Below are positions 1-6,945 of a DNA stretch of 13,714 nt, one piece after another. Every line of letters begins with the position of its first letter. The first letter of the stretch is position 1. This stretch comes from Frankiaceae bacterium. Its GTDB lineage: Bacteria; Actinomycetota; Actinomycetes; JAFAQI01. A program made the position numbers and the translations under genes. Location of the stretch: contig JAVEEE010000387.1 in the NCBI GenBank assembly GCA_030840615.1, forward strand, positions 1-13,714, read 5' to 3'. The notes beneath the pieces are model-generated. The model saw only the letters and a list, made by a program, of their open reading frames with translations, searched no databases and was not told the origin of the DNA.

Positions 1-1
1 C

Positions 2-358
2 GCGGGTGCGAAGGCAGCGGCGGATCGCGGGTTGAACTGGTTGCGTCACGCGCGCAACGGCGACGGCGGTTACGGCTCACCCAGCAACGCCAACTCGACG
101 GCACTCGCGGTCGAAGCGCTGATCGCAGGACACCTACGGGCCGCGTCCGGACTGCACTGGCTGCGCTCGCATCAGGTCGGCTGCAACGGACCACAGGCGC
201 GCCGTGGCGCAGTGAAGTTCCACGACACGTACGACGGAAGTGCTCTGCTGGCCACCAGTCAGGCCGCTGCGGCGTTGGCCCGCACACCGCTGGCATGGAT
301 CGACGGCGACGGTGCACGCGACCGCGCGCCCGTGCTCGACTGCTCGACGAACGGCTGA
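2..358 (+). CDS. Prenyltransferase/cobalamin-binding-type alpha/alpha-barrel protein, C-terminal part (5' truncated)
   Basis: The reading frame is open from the first bases of the window, so the gene begins upstream and only about 118 C-terminal residues are visible. They contain helical-repeat signatures of the terpenoid-cyclase/prenyltransferase toroid: LNWLRHARNGDGGYG followed by NSTALAVEAL, then a second WLRSHQVGC unit, and a final SQAAAALARTPLAW helix. In animal transcobalamin and intrinsic factor this fold forms the large cobalamin-binding domain. Bacterial homologues, often called terpene cyclase/mutase-like or cobalamin-binding proteins, occur next to DUF4430 proteins. The stop lies 3 bp before the DUF4430-like gene, and an ECF transporter follows. 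I infer an extracellular ligand-capture protein, probably for cobalamin. A signal peptide and the rest of the barrel cannot be checked. A real terpene cyclase is unlikely in this context, though no catalytic motif region is visible to exclude it. Confidence 0.72.
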   Translation, partial: AGAKAAADRGLNWLRHARNGDGGYGSPSNANSTALAVEALIAGHLRAASGLHWLRSHQVGCNGPQARRGAVKFHDTYDGSALLATSQAAAALARTPLAWIDGDGARDRAPVLDCSTNG

Positions 359-361
359 GCG

Positions 362-1195
362 ATGCCGCGCCGCCGAGTCGCCGCATTGCTGACGGGTGCT
401 GTCGCTGTCGCGACATTGCTCGTCGGCGCTGCGGCGCCGGCGGTGTCGGCAGCACAAGGCTCCGCGCACACGATCTGCGTTGCACTCGTCGTCGACTTCG
501 ATCCGCTGGGCGGCGGTGTGCAAAGCACCTGCGCGCGCATCCAACAGGGCAAGACCGGCTATGACGTTCTGTCCGCGGCCGGTCACACGTTCTCGATCTG
601 CAGCAACGGTGTGCTCGGAAGCATCGACGGCAAACCGGCAGACGGCTGCGCCCAGAAGAACGACGAGCAGCATTTCTGGTCCTACTGGCATCGAAGGCCC
701 GGCTCGAGCCGGTGGAACTACAGCACCGAGGGCGGCGGCACCTACGAGCCGCCCGCCGAGTCGACCGAGGGCTGGCGGTGGACGAAGTCACCGCCGCCGG
801 ACGTCGCCTACTCGAGCATCTGCAAGACGGCGCCTTCACCACATGCCTCGACACCGGCGCCCTCGGGATCCGCTGCCGGCTCCGTGCACAGCGCCACGCC
901 GCCTGCGGCGCACGTCTCGGCATTGCCGAGCACCCCAGCGCCCGAGCCAACCGCGCGGACGACCCGGACGTCGACGACCGGTCACGGGCCGCCCGCGCCG
1001 CGCACCTCAGCACCCACCTCGACGCCCGAAGCCGCCACCGCAACCTCTGCCGCGGACCTCGCCGGCGACGACCGGGGCGGTGGGGAGGACAAGGGCGGCG
1101 GCCCGCCGGGCGCACTCATCGCCGGCATCGCCGTGGTCGTCGGTCTCGCCGGCGCCGCGGGCTGGCGGGCACGGCGTAGTCGAGGTGCCGGATGA
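362..1195 (+). CDS. Secreted, membrane-anchored DUF4430/transcobalamin C-terminal-like protein
   Basis: This 277-residue protein has three parts. Residues 1-30 are a signal peptide: MPRRR, a hydrophobic stretch, then AxA-type cleavage near VSA. Residues 35-155 form a compact domain with five cysteines (39, 57, 80, 96, 154). It carries the aromatic core WSYWH (106-110) and GWRW (137-140) that resembles DUF4430, the beta domain closing over the ligand in transcobalamin. A Pro/Ala/Thr-rich stalk (about 156-235) then leads to a Gly/Asp linker, one membrane helix (about 250-268) and an RARRSR tail. There is no LPXTG, so it is membrane-anchored rather than sortase-linked. The start lies 3 bp after the barrel gene and the stop overlaps ecfT by ATGA. 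I infer a surface lid/capture protein working with the upstream barrel and the ECF importer. Family recognition is by motif only. Confidence 0.75.
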   Translation: MPRRRVAALLTGAVAVATLLVGAAAPAVSAAQGSAHTICVALVVDFDPLGGGVQSTCARIQQGKTGYDVLSAAGHTFSICSNGVLGSIDGKPADGCAQKNDEQHFWSYWHRRPGSSRWNYSTEGGGTYEPPAESTEGWRWTKSPPPDVAYSSICKTAPSPHASTPAPSGSAAGSVHSATPPAAHVSALPSTPAPEPTARTTRTSTTGHGPPAPRTSAPTSTPEAATATSAADLAGDDRGGGEDKGGGPPGALIAGIAVVVGLAGAAGWRARRSRGAG

Positions 1196-2334
1196 CACGG
1201 CTCCCGCGGGCACTGCACCCGGCCGCGTGGTGGGGATGGGCGACGGCGCTCGCCGTCGCCGCGAGTCGCACCACCAACCCGCTGCTGCTCGGGCTGATCG
1301 TCAGCGTCACCGCCTACGTCGCCGTAGCGCGCCGCCCGGCCACCCCGTGGAGCCGCTCCTACGTCGTGTTCCTCCGGATCGGACTGGCTGCGATCGCCAT
1401 CCGCGTCACCCTGTTCACCTTGCTCGGCACCGTGCCGGGCACCCACATCCTCGTGACGCTGCCCGAGGTGCCACTGCCGAGCTGGATGGCCGGTGTCCGG
1501 CTCGGCGGTCCGGTGTCACTCGAGGGCGTGCTCGCTGCGCTCTACGACGGGTTGCGGCTGGCCGTGATCCTCGTGTGTGTCGGCGCCGCCAACACCTTGA
1601 CCAGCCCGCGCCGGCTGCTGAAGTCGCTGCCCAGCGCGTTGCAGGAGGCAGGCGTGGCAGCAACGGTCGCTCTCGCGTTCGCGCCGCAGGCCGTCATGTC
1701 GGTCGGGCGGCTGCGCTCAGCCCGTCGGCTCCGCGGCCGCCCGGACACGGGCCTGCGCAGCCTCCGTGGTCTCGCCGTACCCGTGCTCGAAGGAGCGCTC
1801 GACCGGTCGGTCGATCTCGCGGCCGCCATGGACGCGCGGGGATTCGGCAGGCGCGGTCCGACCCCCCGCCGCGTCCGCCGTGCCACCGCGGCGCTGCTGC
1901 TCGGCGGGCTCGTCGCGATTCTCGCGAGCAGCTACGCGCTGATCGACGACTCGGCGCCGGACGTCCTCGGTTTCCCGCTGCTGCTCGCCGGCGGTGTCCT
2001 GGCGGGCACCGGCTTCGCGCTCGGTGCGCGCACCGGCGGCCGGTCGCGATATCGCCCGGACCCCTGGGGCGCCGCCGAATGGCTCGTCGTCGGCTGCGGC
2101 GTCGTCGCCGCCATCTGCGTCTCGGTCGCACCATCGGGCGATGTCTTCACGGCGACCTCGCCGCCGACCGCCCCCACGCTGCCGCTGCTGCCACTCGCCG
2201 GGTTCATGGTGGCGCTGTTGCCGGCGTGGCTCGCTCCACCCCTGCCCCGTCCGCGTGGCAGCACGACGACGCCGCCGACCGTGCCGGTCCGCGAACGCTG
2301 GATGCCCGCCGATGACTGGGTCACCAACCGATGA
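1192..2334 (+). CDS. ECF transporter transmembrane component (EcfT)
   Basis: EcfT is the membrane scaffold that couples ATP hydrolysis in the EcfA pair to substrate release from the S component. The N-terminal half has hydrophobic helices near residues 10-46, 56-80 and 117-135, including SRTTNPLLLGL, which is typical of EcfT. Two coupling motifs follow: a degenerate first one, SARRLRG (176-182), and a classical second one, AMDARGFG (212-219). These contact the ATPases in known ECF structures. At 380 residues it is clearly longer than the usual 250-270. The surplus lies after the coupling motifs, where about four hydrophobic segments (231-251, 258-279, 295-313, 328-347) end in a Pro-rich cytosolic tail. 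The start overlaps the preceding stop as ATGA, with GAGGTG at 1182-1187 as a possible ribosome binding site. The stop overlaps the ecfA start in the same way. Confidence 0.88.
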   Translation: MTRLPRALHPAAWWGWATALAVAASRTTNPLLLGLIVSVTAYVAVARRPATPWSRSYVVFLRIGLAAIAIRVTLFTLLGTVPGTHILVTLPEVPLPSWMAGVRLGGPVSLEGVLAALYDGLRLAVILVCVGAANTLTSPRRLLKSLPSALQEAGVAATVALAFAPQAVMSVGRLRSARRLRGRPDTGLRSLRGLAVPVLEGALDRSVDLAAAMDARGFGRRGPTPRRVRRATAALLLGGLVAILASSYALIDDSAPDVLGFPLLLAGGVLAGTGFALGARTGGRSRYRPDPWGAAEWLVVGCGVVAAICVSVAPSGDVFTATSPPTAPTLPLLPLAGFMVALLPAWLAPPLPRPRGSTTTPPTVPVRERWMPADDWVTNR

Positions 2335-3935
2335 TCCGGTTCGAGGCTGTCTCGGTCACCTATCCCGACGCGACCCGGCCGGTGTTGCGTGACGTCGAGC
2401 TGGACATTCCCGAGGGCGAGCTGTGCCTGGTGGTCGGCCGGACCGGCTCGGGCAAGTCGACGCTGCTGCGATGCATCAACGGCCTGGTGCCGCACTTCAC
2501 CGGCGGTCGGCTCACCGGCCGGGTCAGCGTCGACGGTCGCGACACTCGCGTGTTTCCGCCCCGCGAGCTCGCCGACACGGTCGGGTTCGTCGGACAGGAT
2601 CCGCTGACCGGCTTCGTCACCGACATCGTCGAAGACGAGCTGGCCTACGGCATGGAGTCGCTCGGCGTCGCGCCTCACGTCATGCGCCGGCGGGTCGAGG
2701 AAACGCTTGACCTGCTCGGGCTCGCCGACGTCCGGGACCGGCCGTTGCTGTCGTTGTCGGCGGGACAGCAGCAACGCGTCGCGATCGGGTCGGTGCTCAC
2801 GGTCCATCCACGCGTACTCGTCCTCGACGAACCGACCTCCGCGCTCGACCCTGCCGCGGCGGAGGACGTGCTCTCCGCCCTGACACGACTCGTGCACGAC
2901 CTCGGCATGACGGTCGTGCTCGCAGAACACCGGCTGGAACGCGTCGTGCAATACGCCGACCGCGTTGTTTTCGTGCCGGGCCAGGGCCGACCGATCGAGT
3001 CGGGGCCGCCGGCCGAGCTGCTCGCCCACACACCGGTCGCCCCGCCCGTCGTCGAGCTCGGACGCCTCGCCGGGTGGTCACCGTTGCCGTTGTCGGTGCG
3101 CGACGCGCGACGCGCTGCCGGGCCGCTGCGCGCCCGACTGGCCGGCGCCACCCCACCGACGCGCAGCAGCGGCAGGCGTTCGTCGGTCGCCGAGATGCGC
3201 GGTGTCACCGCGGCCTACGGCGACGTGCTCGCGTTGCGCGGAGTCGACCTGACCGTTCACCGCGGCGAGGTCCTTGCGGTGATGGGGCGCAACGGCGCCG
3301 GCAAGTCCACGCTGTTGTCGGTGCTCGCGGGGCTGCGGCAACCGTCTGCCGGAGTCGTGTCCGTCGTAGGTGCGCCGACCCACGACCGGCCGGCGCGTGA
3401 CGTCATCCGCCGGGTCGGGCTCGTCCCGCACGAGCCGACGGACCTGTTGTGGGCGCAGAGCGTCGACGTCGAGTGCGCCGAGGCCGACAAGGACGCGCGG
3501 GTCGAGAGCGGCCGGACCCGTCGGGTCCTCGCGGAGCTGGCGCCGGAGGTCGACGGCGACATGCATCCGCGTGACCTGTCCGAGGGACAGCGACTCTCCC
3601 TCGCGCTCGCCATCGTGCTCGCGAGCGCGCCGCCGCTGGTGCTCCTCGACGAGCCGACGCGTGGCCTGGACTATCCGGCCAAGCACCGGCTGGTGGGCAT
3701 CCTGCGCGACCTGACGTCGCGCGACCACGGCGTCGTGCTCGCCACTCACGACGTCGAGCTCGCCGCCGAGCTCGCTGACCGGATCGTCGTCATGGCGGAA
3801 GGCGAGGTGGTGGCGGACGGTCCCGCAGGCGAGGTCGCCGTCGCCTCGCCGGTCTTCGCACCGCAGGTCGCGAAGGTGCTGGCTCCACTGCCCTGGCTGA
3901 CCGTCGGCGAAGTCGCGGCGGCGATCGCGGGATGA
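2331..3935 (+). CDS. Fused double ABC ATPase of an ECF vitamin transporter (EcfA1-EcfA2 in one chain)
   Basis: This 534-residue protein contains two complete ABC ATPase modules, equivalent to the separate EcfA and EcfA' subunits. Module 1 (about 1-245) has Walker A GRTGSGKST (36-44), Q-loop Q89, signature LSAGQQQR (142-149), Walker B LVLDEP with E167, and switch H200. Module 2 (about 285-534) has Walker A GRNGAGKST (319-327), signature LSEGQRLS (417-424), Walker B LVLLDEP with E441, and switch H473. Its Q-loop position reads VPHEP, with His367 where Gln is usual. A Pro/Arg-rich linker (about 250-285) joins the modules. The protein powers uptake with the flanking EcfT and EcfS, both linked by ATGA overlaps. 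Single-chain double ATPases are known in ECF systems, so the fusion itself is not novel. The family assignment is firm, but the substrate is not readable from this subunit. Confidence 0.93.
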   Translation: MIRFEAVSVTYPDATRPVLRDVELDIPEGELCLVVGRTGSGKSTLLRCINGLVPHFTGGRLTGRVSVDGRDTRVFPPRELADTVGFVGQDPLTGFVTDIVEDELAYGMESLGVAPHVMRRRVEETLDLLGLADVRDRPLLSLSAGQQQRVAIGSVLTVHPRVLVLDEPTSALDPAAAEDVLSALTRLVHDLGMTVVLAEHRLERVVQYADRVVFVPGQGRPIESGPPAELLAHTPVAPPVVELGRLAGWSPLPLSVRDARRAAGPLRARLAGATPPTRSSGRRSSVAEMRGVTAAYGDVLALRGVDLTVHRGEVLAVMGRNGAGKSTLLSVLAGLRQPSAGVVSVVGAPTHDRPARDVIRRVGLVPHEPTDLLWAQSVDVECAEADKDARVESGRTRRVLAELAPEVDGDMHPRDLSEGQRLSLALAIVLASAPPLVLLDEPTRGLDYPAKHRLVGILRDLTSRDHGVVLATHDVELAAELADRIVVMAEGEVVADGPAGEVAVASPVFAPQVAKVLAPLPWLTVGEVAAAIAG

Positions 3936-4753
3936 GCAGCGCACCGGCTCTCGCTCCCACTCCGAAGCTGGCCATCGTGCGGCTGCGGCCGCGGTCGCTG
4001 GGGGCGCTCGTCGTCGCGTCGGCCGTGGGTCTGGCGGCGTTCTTCTGGCCGCTGCTCGACCCGGCCTTCCTGGGCTCGCACAGCAGCGATGCGCCGTGGG
4101 TGTTCGTCGCGCTGCTGCCGTTGTGCCTGGCGATCGTGTTCGCCGAGCTGTCCGACGGTGGCTTCGACGCGAAGTCGGTCGCCGTGCTCGGCATCCTCGC
4201 CGGCATCGACGCGGCGCTTCGGCCGCTGTCCGGGGGCGGCACCGGCTTCACCTTCGTCTACCTGCTGCTGATCTGCGGCGGACGCGTGTTCGGGCGTGGC
4301 TTCGGGTTCGCCCTCGGCGCGCTGTCGTTGTTCACCTCGGCGCTGCTCACGGCCGGCGTCGGGCCGTGGTTGCCGTTCCAGATGATCGCGGCGGGCTGGG
4401 TCGGTCTCGGCGCCGCGTGTCTGCCGCGGGTCCGCGGCCGCGTCGAGATCGTGATGCTGGCGGCGTACGGCGTCGTGTCCGCGTTGCTCTACGGCGCGCT
4501 GCTCAACCTGTCGTTCTGGCCGTTCGCGCGTTACTACCCGGACCAGATCGCGTTTCGGCCCGACGGTTCGGTCGCGACCAACCTGCTGCACTGGTGGCGG
4601 TTCGACCTCACGACGTCGCTCGGGTTCGACATCCCGGCCGCGGTCGGCAACCTCGTGCTGGTCCTCGCGCTCGGCCGGCCGGTGCTGGCCGCGTTGCGGC
4701 GGGTCGCCCGCCGAGCTGCGTTCGACGCGCCGGTGGAGATGACCGACGGCTGA
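3932..4753 (+). CDS. ECF transporter substrate-binding membrane component (EcfS), probably cobalamin/CbrT-like
   Basis: This 273-residue, very hydrophobic protein has about six likely membrane segments (near 24-42, 55-72, 82-98, 105-140, 148-165, 171-195) plus a last helix near 235-252. The stretch GGRVFGRGFGFALGALSLF followed by GPWLPFQM and GWVGLGAACLP (about 117-164) is characteristic of ECF S components of the type often annotated as substrate-specific energy-coupling factor subunits. S components bind the vitamin in the membrane and set the specificity. A loop rich in aromatic residues (WPFARYYPDQ, LLHWWRFDL, about 196-225) lies between the late helices. The gene overlaps ecfA by ATGA and ends the tightly coupled operon. 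Cobalamin specificity is inferred from the transcobalamin-like genes upstream, not from residues I can name. Biotin, HMP/thiamine or another cofactor cannot be excluded. Confidence 0.78.
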   Translation: MSSAPALAPTPKLAIVRLRPRSLGALVVASAVGLAAFFWPLLDPAFLGSHSSDAPWVFVALLPLCLAIVFAELSDGGFDAKSVAVLGILAGIDAALRPLSGGGTGFTFVYLLLICGGRVFGRGFGFALGALSLFTSALLTAGVGPWLPFQMIAAGWVGLGAACLPRVRGRVEIVMLAAYGVVSALLYGALLNLSFWPFARYYPDQIAFRPDGSVATNLLHWWRFDLTTSLGFDIPAAVGNLVLVLALGRPVLAALRRVARRAAFDAPVEMTDG

Positions 4754-4777
4754 CACCGAGAGCCCGATGCTTGGCGC

Positions 4778-5329
4778 ATGGGACATCACCTGCTCCACCT
4801 CGACATCTCGCTGACCGAGAAGATCGTGCGCACCATCGCGGTCTACTTGGCTCTCGCCGTCCTCATCCGACTCGCCGGCAAACGTGACCTTGCCCAGCTG
4901 AACAGCTTCGACCTCGTCGTCATGCTGCTGCTGTCCAACGTCGTGCAGAACGCCGTCATCGGCCCGGACAACTCCCTGCTCGGTGGTCTCGCGGGCGCGG
5001 CCGTCCTCGTCGCGATCAACGCGCTCGTCGTCCGGGCGTCCGCGGCGAGCCCGCCGCTCGCACGAATCTTCGAAGGCAGCGAGACCGTGCTGGTCGACGA
5101 CGGCCACTACGACGACAGGGCGCTGCGCCGTGAAGGGGTGCGCCGCGCCGACCTCGAGGCCGGGTTGCGGCGCCAGGGCGCGGGCGACGTGAGCGAGGTG
5201 CAACGCGCGACGTTGGGAACCGGCGGCGCGGTGGTCGTCACCCTCAAACCCGAGGCGGCGGCTGCGACCAAGGCGGATGTGGCCGCCATCGCCGCGGCAC
5301 TCAACCGGCTCGAGCAGAAGCTGAAATAG
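4778..5329 (+). CDS. DUF421/YetF family membrane protein
   Basis: This 183-residue protein has three N-terminal hydrophobic helices (about 15-33, 45-62, 66-86). The family signature LAGKRDLAQLNSFDLVVML (about 32-50) precedes SNVVQNAVIG. A cytosolic domain (about 95-160) begins IFEGSETVLVDDG, the usual YetF domain opening, and the tail (162-183) is an Ala/Lys-rich predicted helix. In Bacillus, YetF/YrbG-type proteins are membrane proteins of poorly defined role, some linked to spores or stress; no activity can be assigned here. ATG at 4778 keeps the normal short N-terminus before helix 1. It lies 24 bp after ecfS in the same direction, so cotranscription is possible but no functional link is implied. 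Its 3' end overlaps the convergent kinase gene by 29 bp. Confidence 0.85.
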   Translation: MGHHLLHLDISLTEKIVRTIAVYLALAVLIRLAGKRDLAQLNSFDLVVMLLLSNVVQNAVIGPDNSLLGGLAGAAVLVAINALVVRASAASPPLARIFEGSETVLVDDGHYDDRALRREGVRRADLEAGLRRQGAGDVSEVQRATLGTGGAVVVTLKPEAAAATKADVAAIAAALNRLEQKLK

Positions 5330-5825
5330 CGGCCGCTACCCGCTCTGCCACGACGTCGGGCGGCAGCGCGTCGACGTCGACCACGAGCGAGGCGACCGAC
5401 TGGTAGAGGTCGGCGCGCCCGGCGTAGAGGGCAGCGAGGTCGGCGTACGGATCCTTGCCCAGCCATGGCCGGTCGGTGCCCTGCACCCGGTGGGCAAGGG
5501 TCTCGATGGTGGCCCGGAGCCACACGACGAAGCCGCCAGCCTGCAGCCGCTGCCGGTCGAGCGGGTCGCGCACGACGCCACCGGCCACGCCGGCGATCAG
5601 CGGCCCGCCCTCGGTCAGGGCCACCGTCAACGCGGCCGACTCGGCCCGGCGCAGCGGTGCCTCACCTTCTTCTTCCTGCAACTGACGGGTGTCCTTGCCG
5701 ACCGCGCGCCGCAGCAGGTCGTCGTTGTCGTAATAGGGCCAGCCCATCAGCCCGGACAACGCGTGGCCGACGGTCGTCTTGCCGGCGCCCATCATGCCGA
5801 TGAGCAGGATCCGGTCGGGCGTCAC
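5301..5825 (-). CDS. Shikimate kinase-family P-loop small-molecule kinase
   Basis: This 174-residue protein has the length and motif order of shikimate kinase (AroK), which phosphorylates shikimate with ATP. Visible motifs are P-loop GMMGAGKTT (10-18), the acidic substrate loop YYDNDD (31-36), the Glu/Arg helix APLRRAE (56-62), the glycine loop GVAGGVV (79-85), the lid motif DRPWLG (118-123) and GRADLYQ (136-142). The usual binding arginines therefore have candidates at 59/60, 119 and 137. There is no aroB, aroC or aroE nearby. The gene starts with GTG overlapping the gcvT stop by GTGA, so it is translationally coupled to a one-carbon gene. It may be a second shikimate kinase, or a relative (gluconate-kinase-like) with another substrate. 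Family is sure; the exact substrate is not. The 3' end overlaps the convergent DUF421 gene. Confidence 0.85.
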   Translation of the reverse strand: MTPDRILLIGMMGAGKTTVGHALSGLMGWPYYDNDDLLRRAVGKDTRQLQEEEGEAPLRRAESAALTVALTEGGPLIAGVAGGVVRDPLDRQRLQAGGFVVWLRATIETLAHRVQGTDRPWLGKDPYADLAALYAGRADLYQSVASLVVDVDALPPDVVAERVAAAISASARAG

Positions 5826-6907
5826 CGGACGTGCGACGCGACGAAGGGAGGCTTGACGACCCGCATCACCGAAGGACGGCCGCGCACGTCGACGGTGACC
5901 TCGTCGCCCTCGCTCACCGACCGGTCGAGCAATGCCAACCCGATGCCTGCCTTGAGCGTCGGCGAGAAGGTTCCGCTGGTCACCTCACCGACGCCGTCAC
6001 CGGCCACCGATCGCACGCGCATGTGCGGGCGCGGGATGCCGCGGTCCTCCGACCGCACCCCCCACAGCAGCCGCCGGGCCCCCTGCTCCCGTTCGCGCGT
6101 CAGCACCTCACGACCCCAGAACGCCGGCTTCGACCAGCCGACCGCCCAGCCACAGCGGGCCTGCACCGGTGTGATGTCGAGAGAGAGATCCTGGCCGTGC
6201 AACGGGTAACCCATCTCGGTGCGCAACGTGTCACGGGCGCCGAGACCGCACGGCCGGCCCCCCAACGGCGCGATCGCTTCGGCGATGTCATCCCAGCGGG
6301 CGGCGGCGGCGGCCGCCGGCACCACCAGCTCGTAGCCGTGCTCGCCGGTGTAGCCGGTGCGGCAGACGACGACGTCCTGGTCCTGCACGAAAGACATGTA
6401 GTCGAGGTCGGCCTTGAGCCCGACCGCACTCAGGACATCGGGTGACCGTGGACCCTGTACGGCGATGATCGCGAAGGCCTCGTGCCGGTCGTCGATGGTG
6501 ATGCCGTCGGGTGCGGCAACGCGCAGGCGTCGGACGACCTCCGGGGTGTTCGCGGCGTTGGGCACGAGATGCATGTCCTCAACGCTTCCGTGGTAGACGA
6601 TCAGGTCGTCGACGACTCCGCCGGTGGCGTCGTCACAACACAAGGTGTATTGCGCCTGGCCAGGGCCGATCCGGTCGAGGTCGTTGGTGAAGCACGAGTT
6701 GATGAAGGCCTTCGCGCCCGGACCGGTGACCTCCACATTGCCGAGATGGCTGACGTCGAAGACGCCCACGGACTCCCGGACCGCGGTGTGCTCCTCGACG
6801 ACGCCGGTGTACTGGATGGGCATCGACCAGCCACCGAACTCGGCCATCCGGGCGCCCAGGGCCACATGCCGGTCGTGCAGCGGCGATTGACGCAGTCCGG
6901 CGGTCAC
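5822..6907 (-). CDS. gcvT: Aminomethyltransferase, glycine cleavage system T protein
   Basis: GcvT moves the methylene group from the aminomethyl-lipoyl arm of the H protein to tetrahydrofolate, releasing ammonia. From GTG at 6907 the protein has 361 residues, the normal length. Visible motifs are LGARMAEFGGWSMP (17-30), VFDVSHLG (49-56), GGVVDDLIVYH (96-106) with the folate-binding Asp pair 100-101, VQGPRS (150-155), GYTGEHGYEL (185-194), and GLGARDTLRTEMGYPLHGQD (221-240). An ATG at 6937 in frame would add ten residues (MLLPPIACRA) that do not look like family sequence. GTG at 6907 also has TAGCGT exactly 8 nt upstream, fitting a leaderless start, so I prefer it. Genes for the P and H proteins are not in the window. 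The stop overlaps the downstream kinase start by GTGA. Confidence 0.93.
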   Translation of the reverse strand: MTAGLRQSPLHDRHVALGARMAEFGGWSMPIQYTGVVEEHTAVRESVGVFDVSHLGNVEVTGPGAKAFINSCFTNDLDRIGPGQAQYTLCCDDATGGVVDDLIVYHGSVEDMHLVPNAANTPEVVRRLRVAAPDGITIDDRHEAFAIIAVQGPRSPDVLSAVGLKADLDYMSFVQDQDVVVCRTGYTGEHGYELVVPAAAAAARWDDIAEAIAPLGGRPCGLGARDTLRTEMGYPLHGQDLSLDITPVQARCGWAVGWSKPAFWGREVLTREREQGARRLLWGVRSEDRGIPRPHMRVRSVAGDGVGEVTSGTFSPTLKAGIGLALLDRSVSEGDEVTVDVRGRPSVMRVVKPPFVASHVR

Positions 6908-6915
6908 GGCTCGGC

Positions 6916-6921
6916 ACGCTA
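6916..6921 (-). promoter_or_regulatory. Possible -10 element of a leaderless gcvT promoter
   Basis: Read on the minus strand, TAGCGT matches the actinobacterial TANNNT -10 pattern and ends 8 nt before the GTG at 6907. That spacing would place transcription at or next to the start codon. No -35 consensus and no clear Shine-Dalgarno sequence is visible. The call rests on position and the mirror arrangement with the pepA side. Confidence 0.4.
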
Positions 6922-6931
6922 TCGGAGGCAA

Positions 6932-6937
6932 TAGCAT
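6932..6937 (+). promoter_or_regulatory. Possible -10 element of a leaderless pepA promoter
   Basis: TAGCAT fits TANNNT and ends 8 nt before the pepA ATG at 6946, which would put transcription at or beside the start codon. A GGAGG at 6924-6928 lies 17 nt from the ATG, too far for a normal ribosome binding site, which favours leaderless translation. The element is part of a small inverted repeat, GCTAT (6918-6922) with ATAGC (6931-6935), that joins both divergent -10 candidates. Confidence 0.4.
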
Positions 6938-6945
6938 CGGCGCCC

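Noticed and set aside
396..2315. Plus-strand open frame of about 639 codons overlapping the DUF4430-like gene and ecfT
   Set aside because: The product is almost entirely Arg/Pro/Ala/Ser, typical of an out-of-frame reading of GC-rich coding DNA.
3746..5203. Long minus-strand open frame (about 485 codons) antisense to ecfA/ecfS/DUF421
   Set aside because: It spans three real genes, its composition is Arg/Glu/Gln/His-rich without domains, and it has no start context; explained by codon bias.
6908..6937. Ten-residue N-terminal extension of GcvT from ATG at 6937
   Set aside because: The added residues do not resemble the family N-terminus, and the extension would run through both -10 candidates. 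GTG at 6907 has better spacing to TAGCGT.
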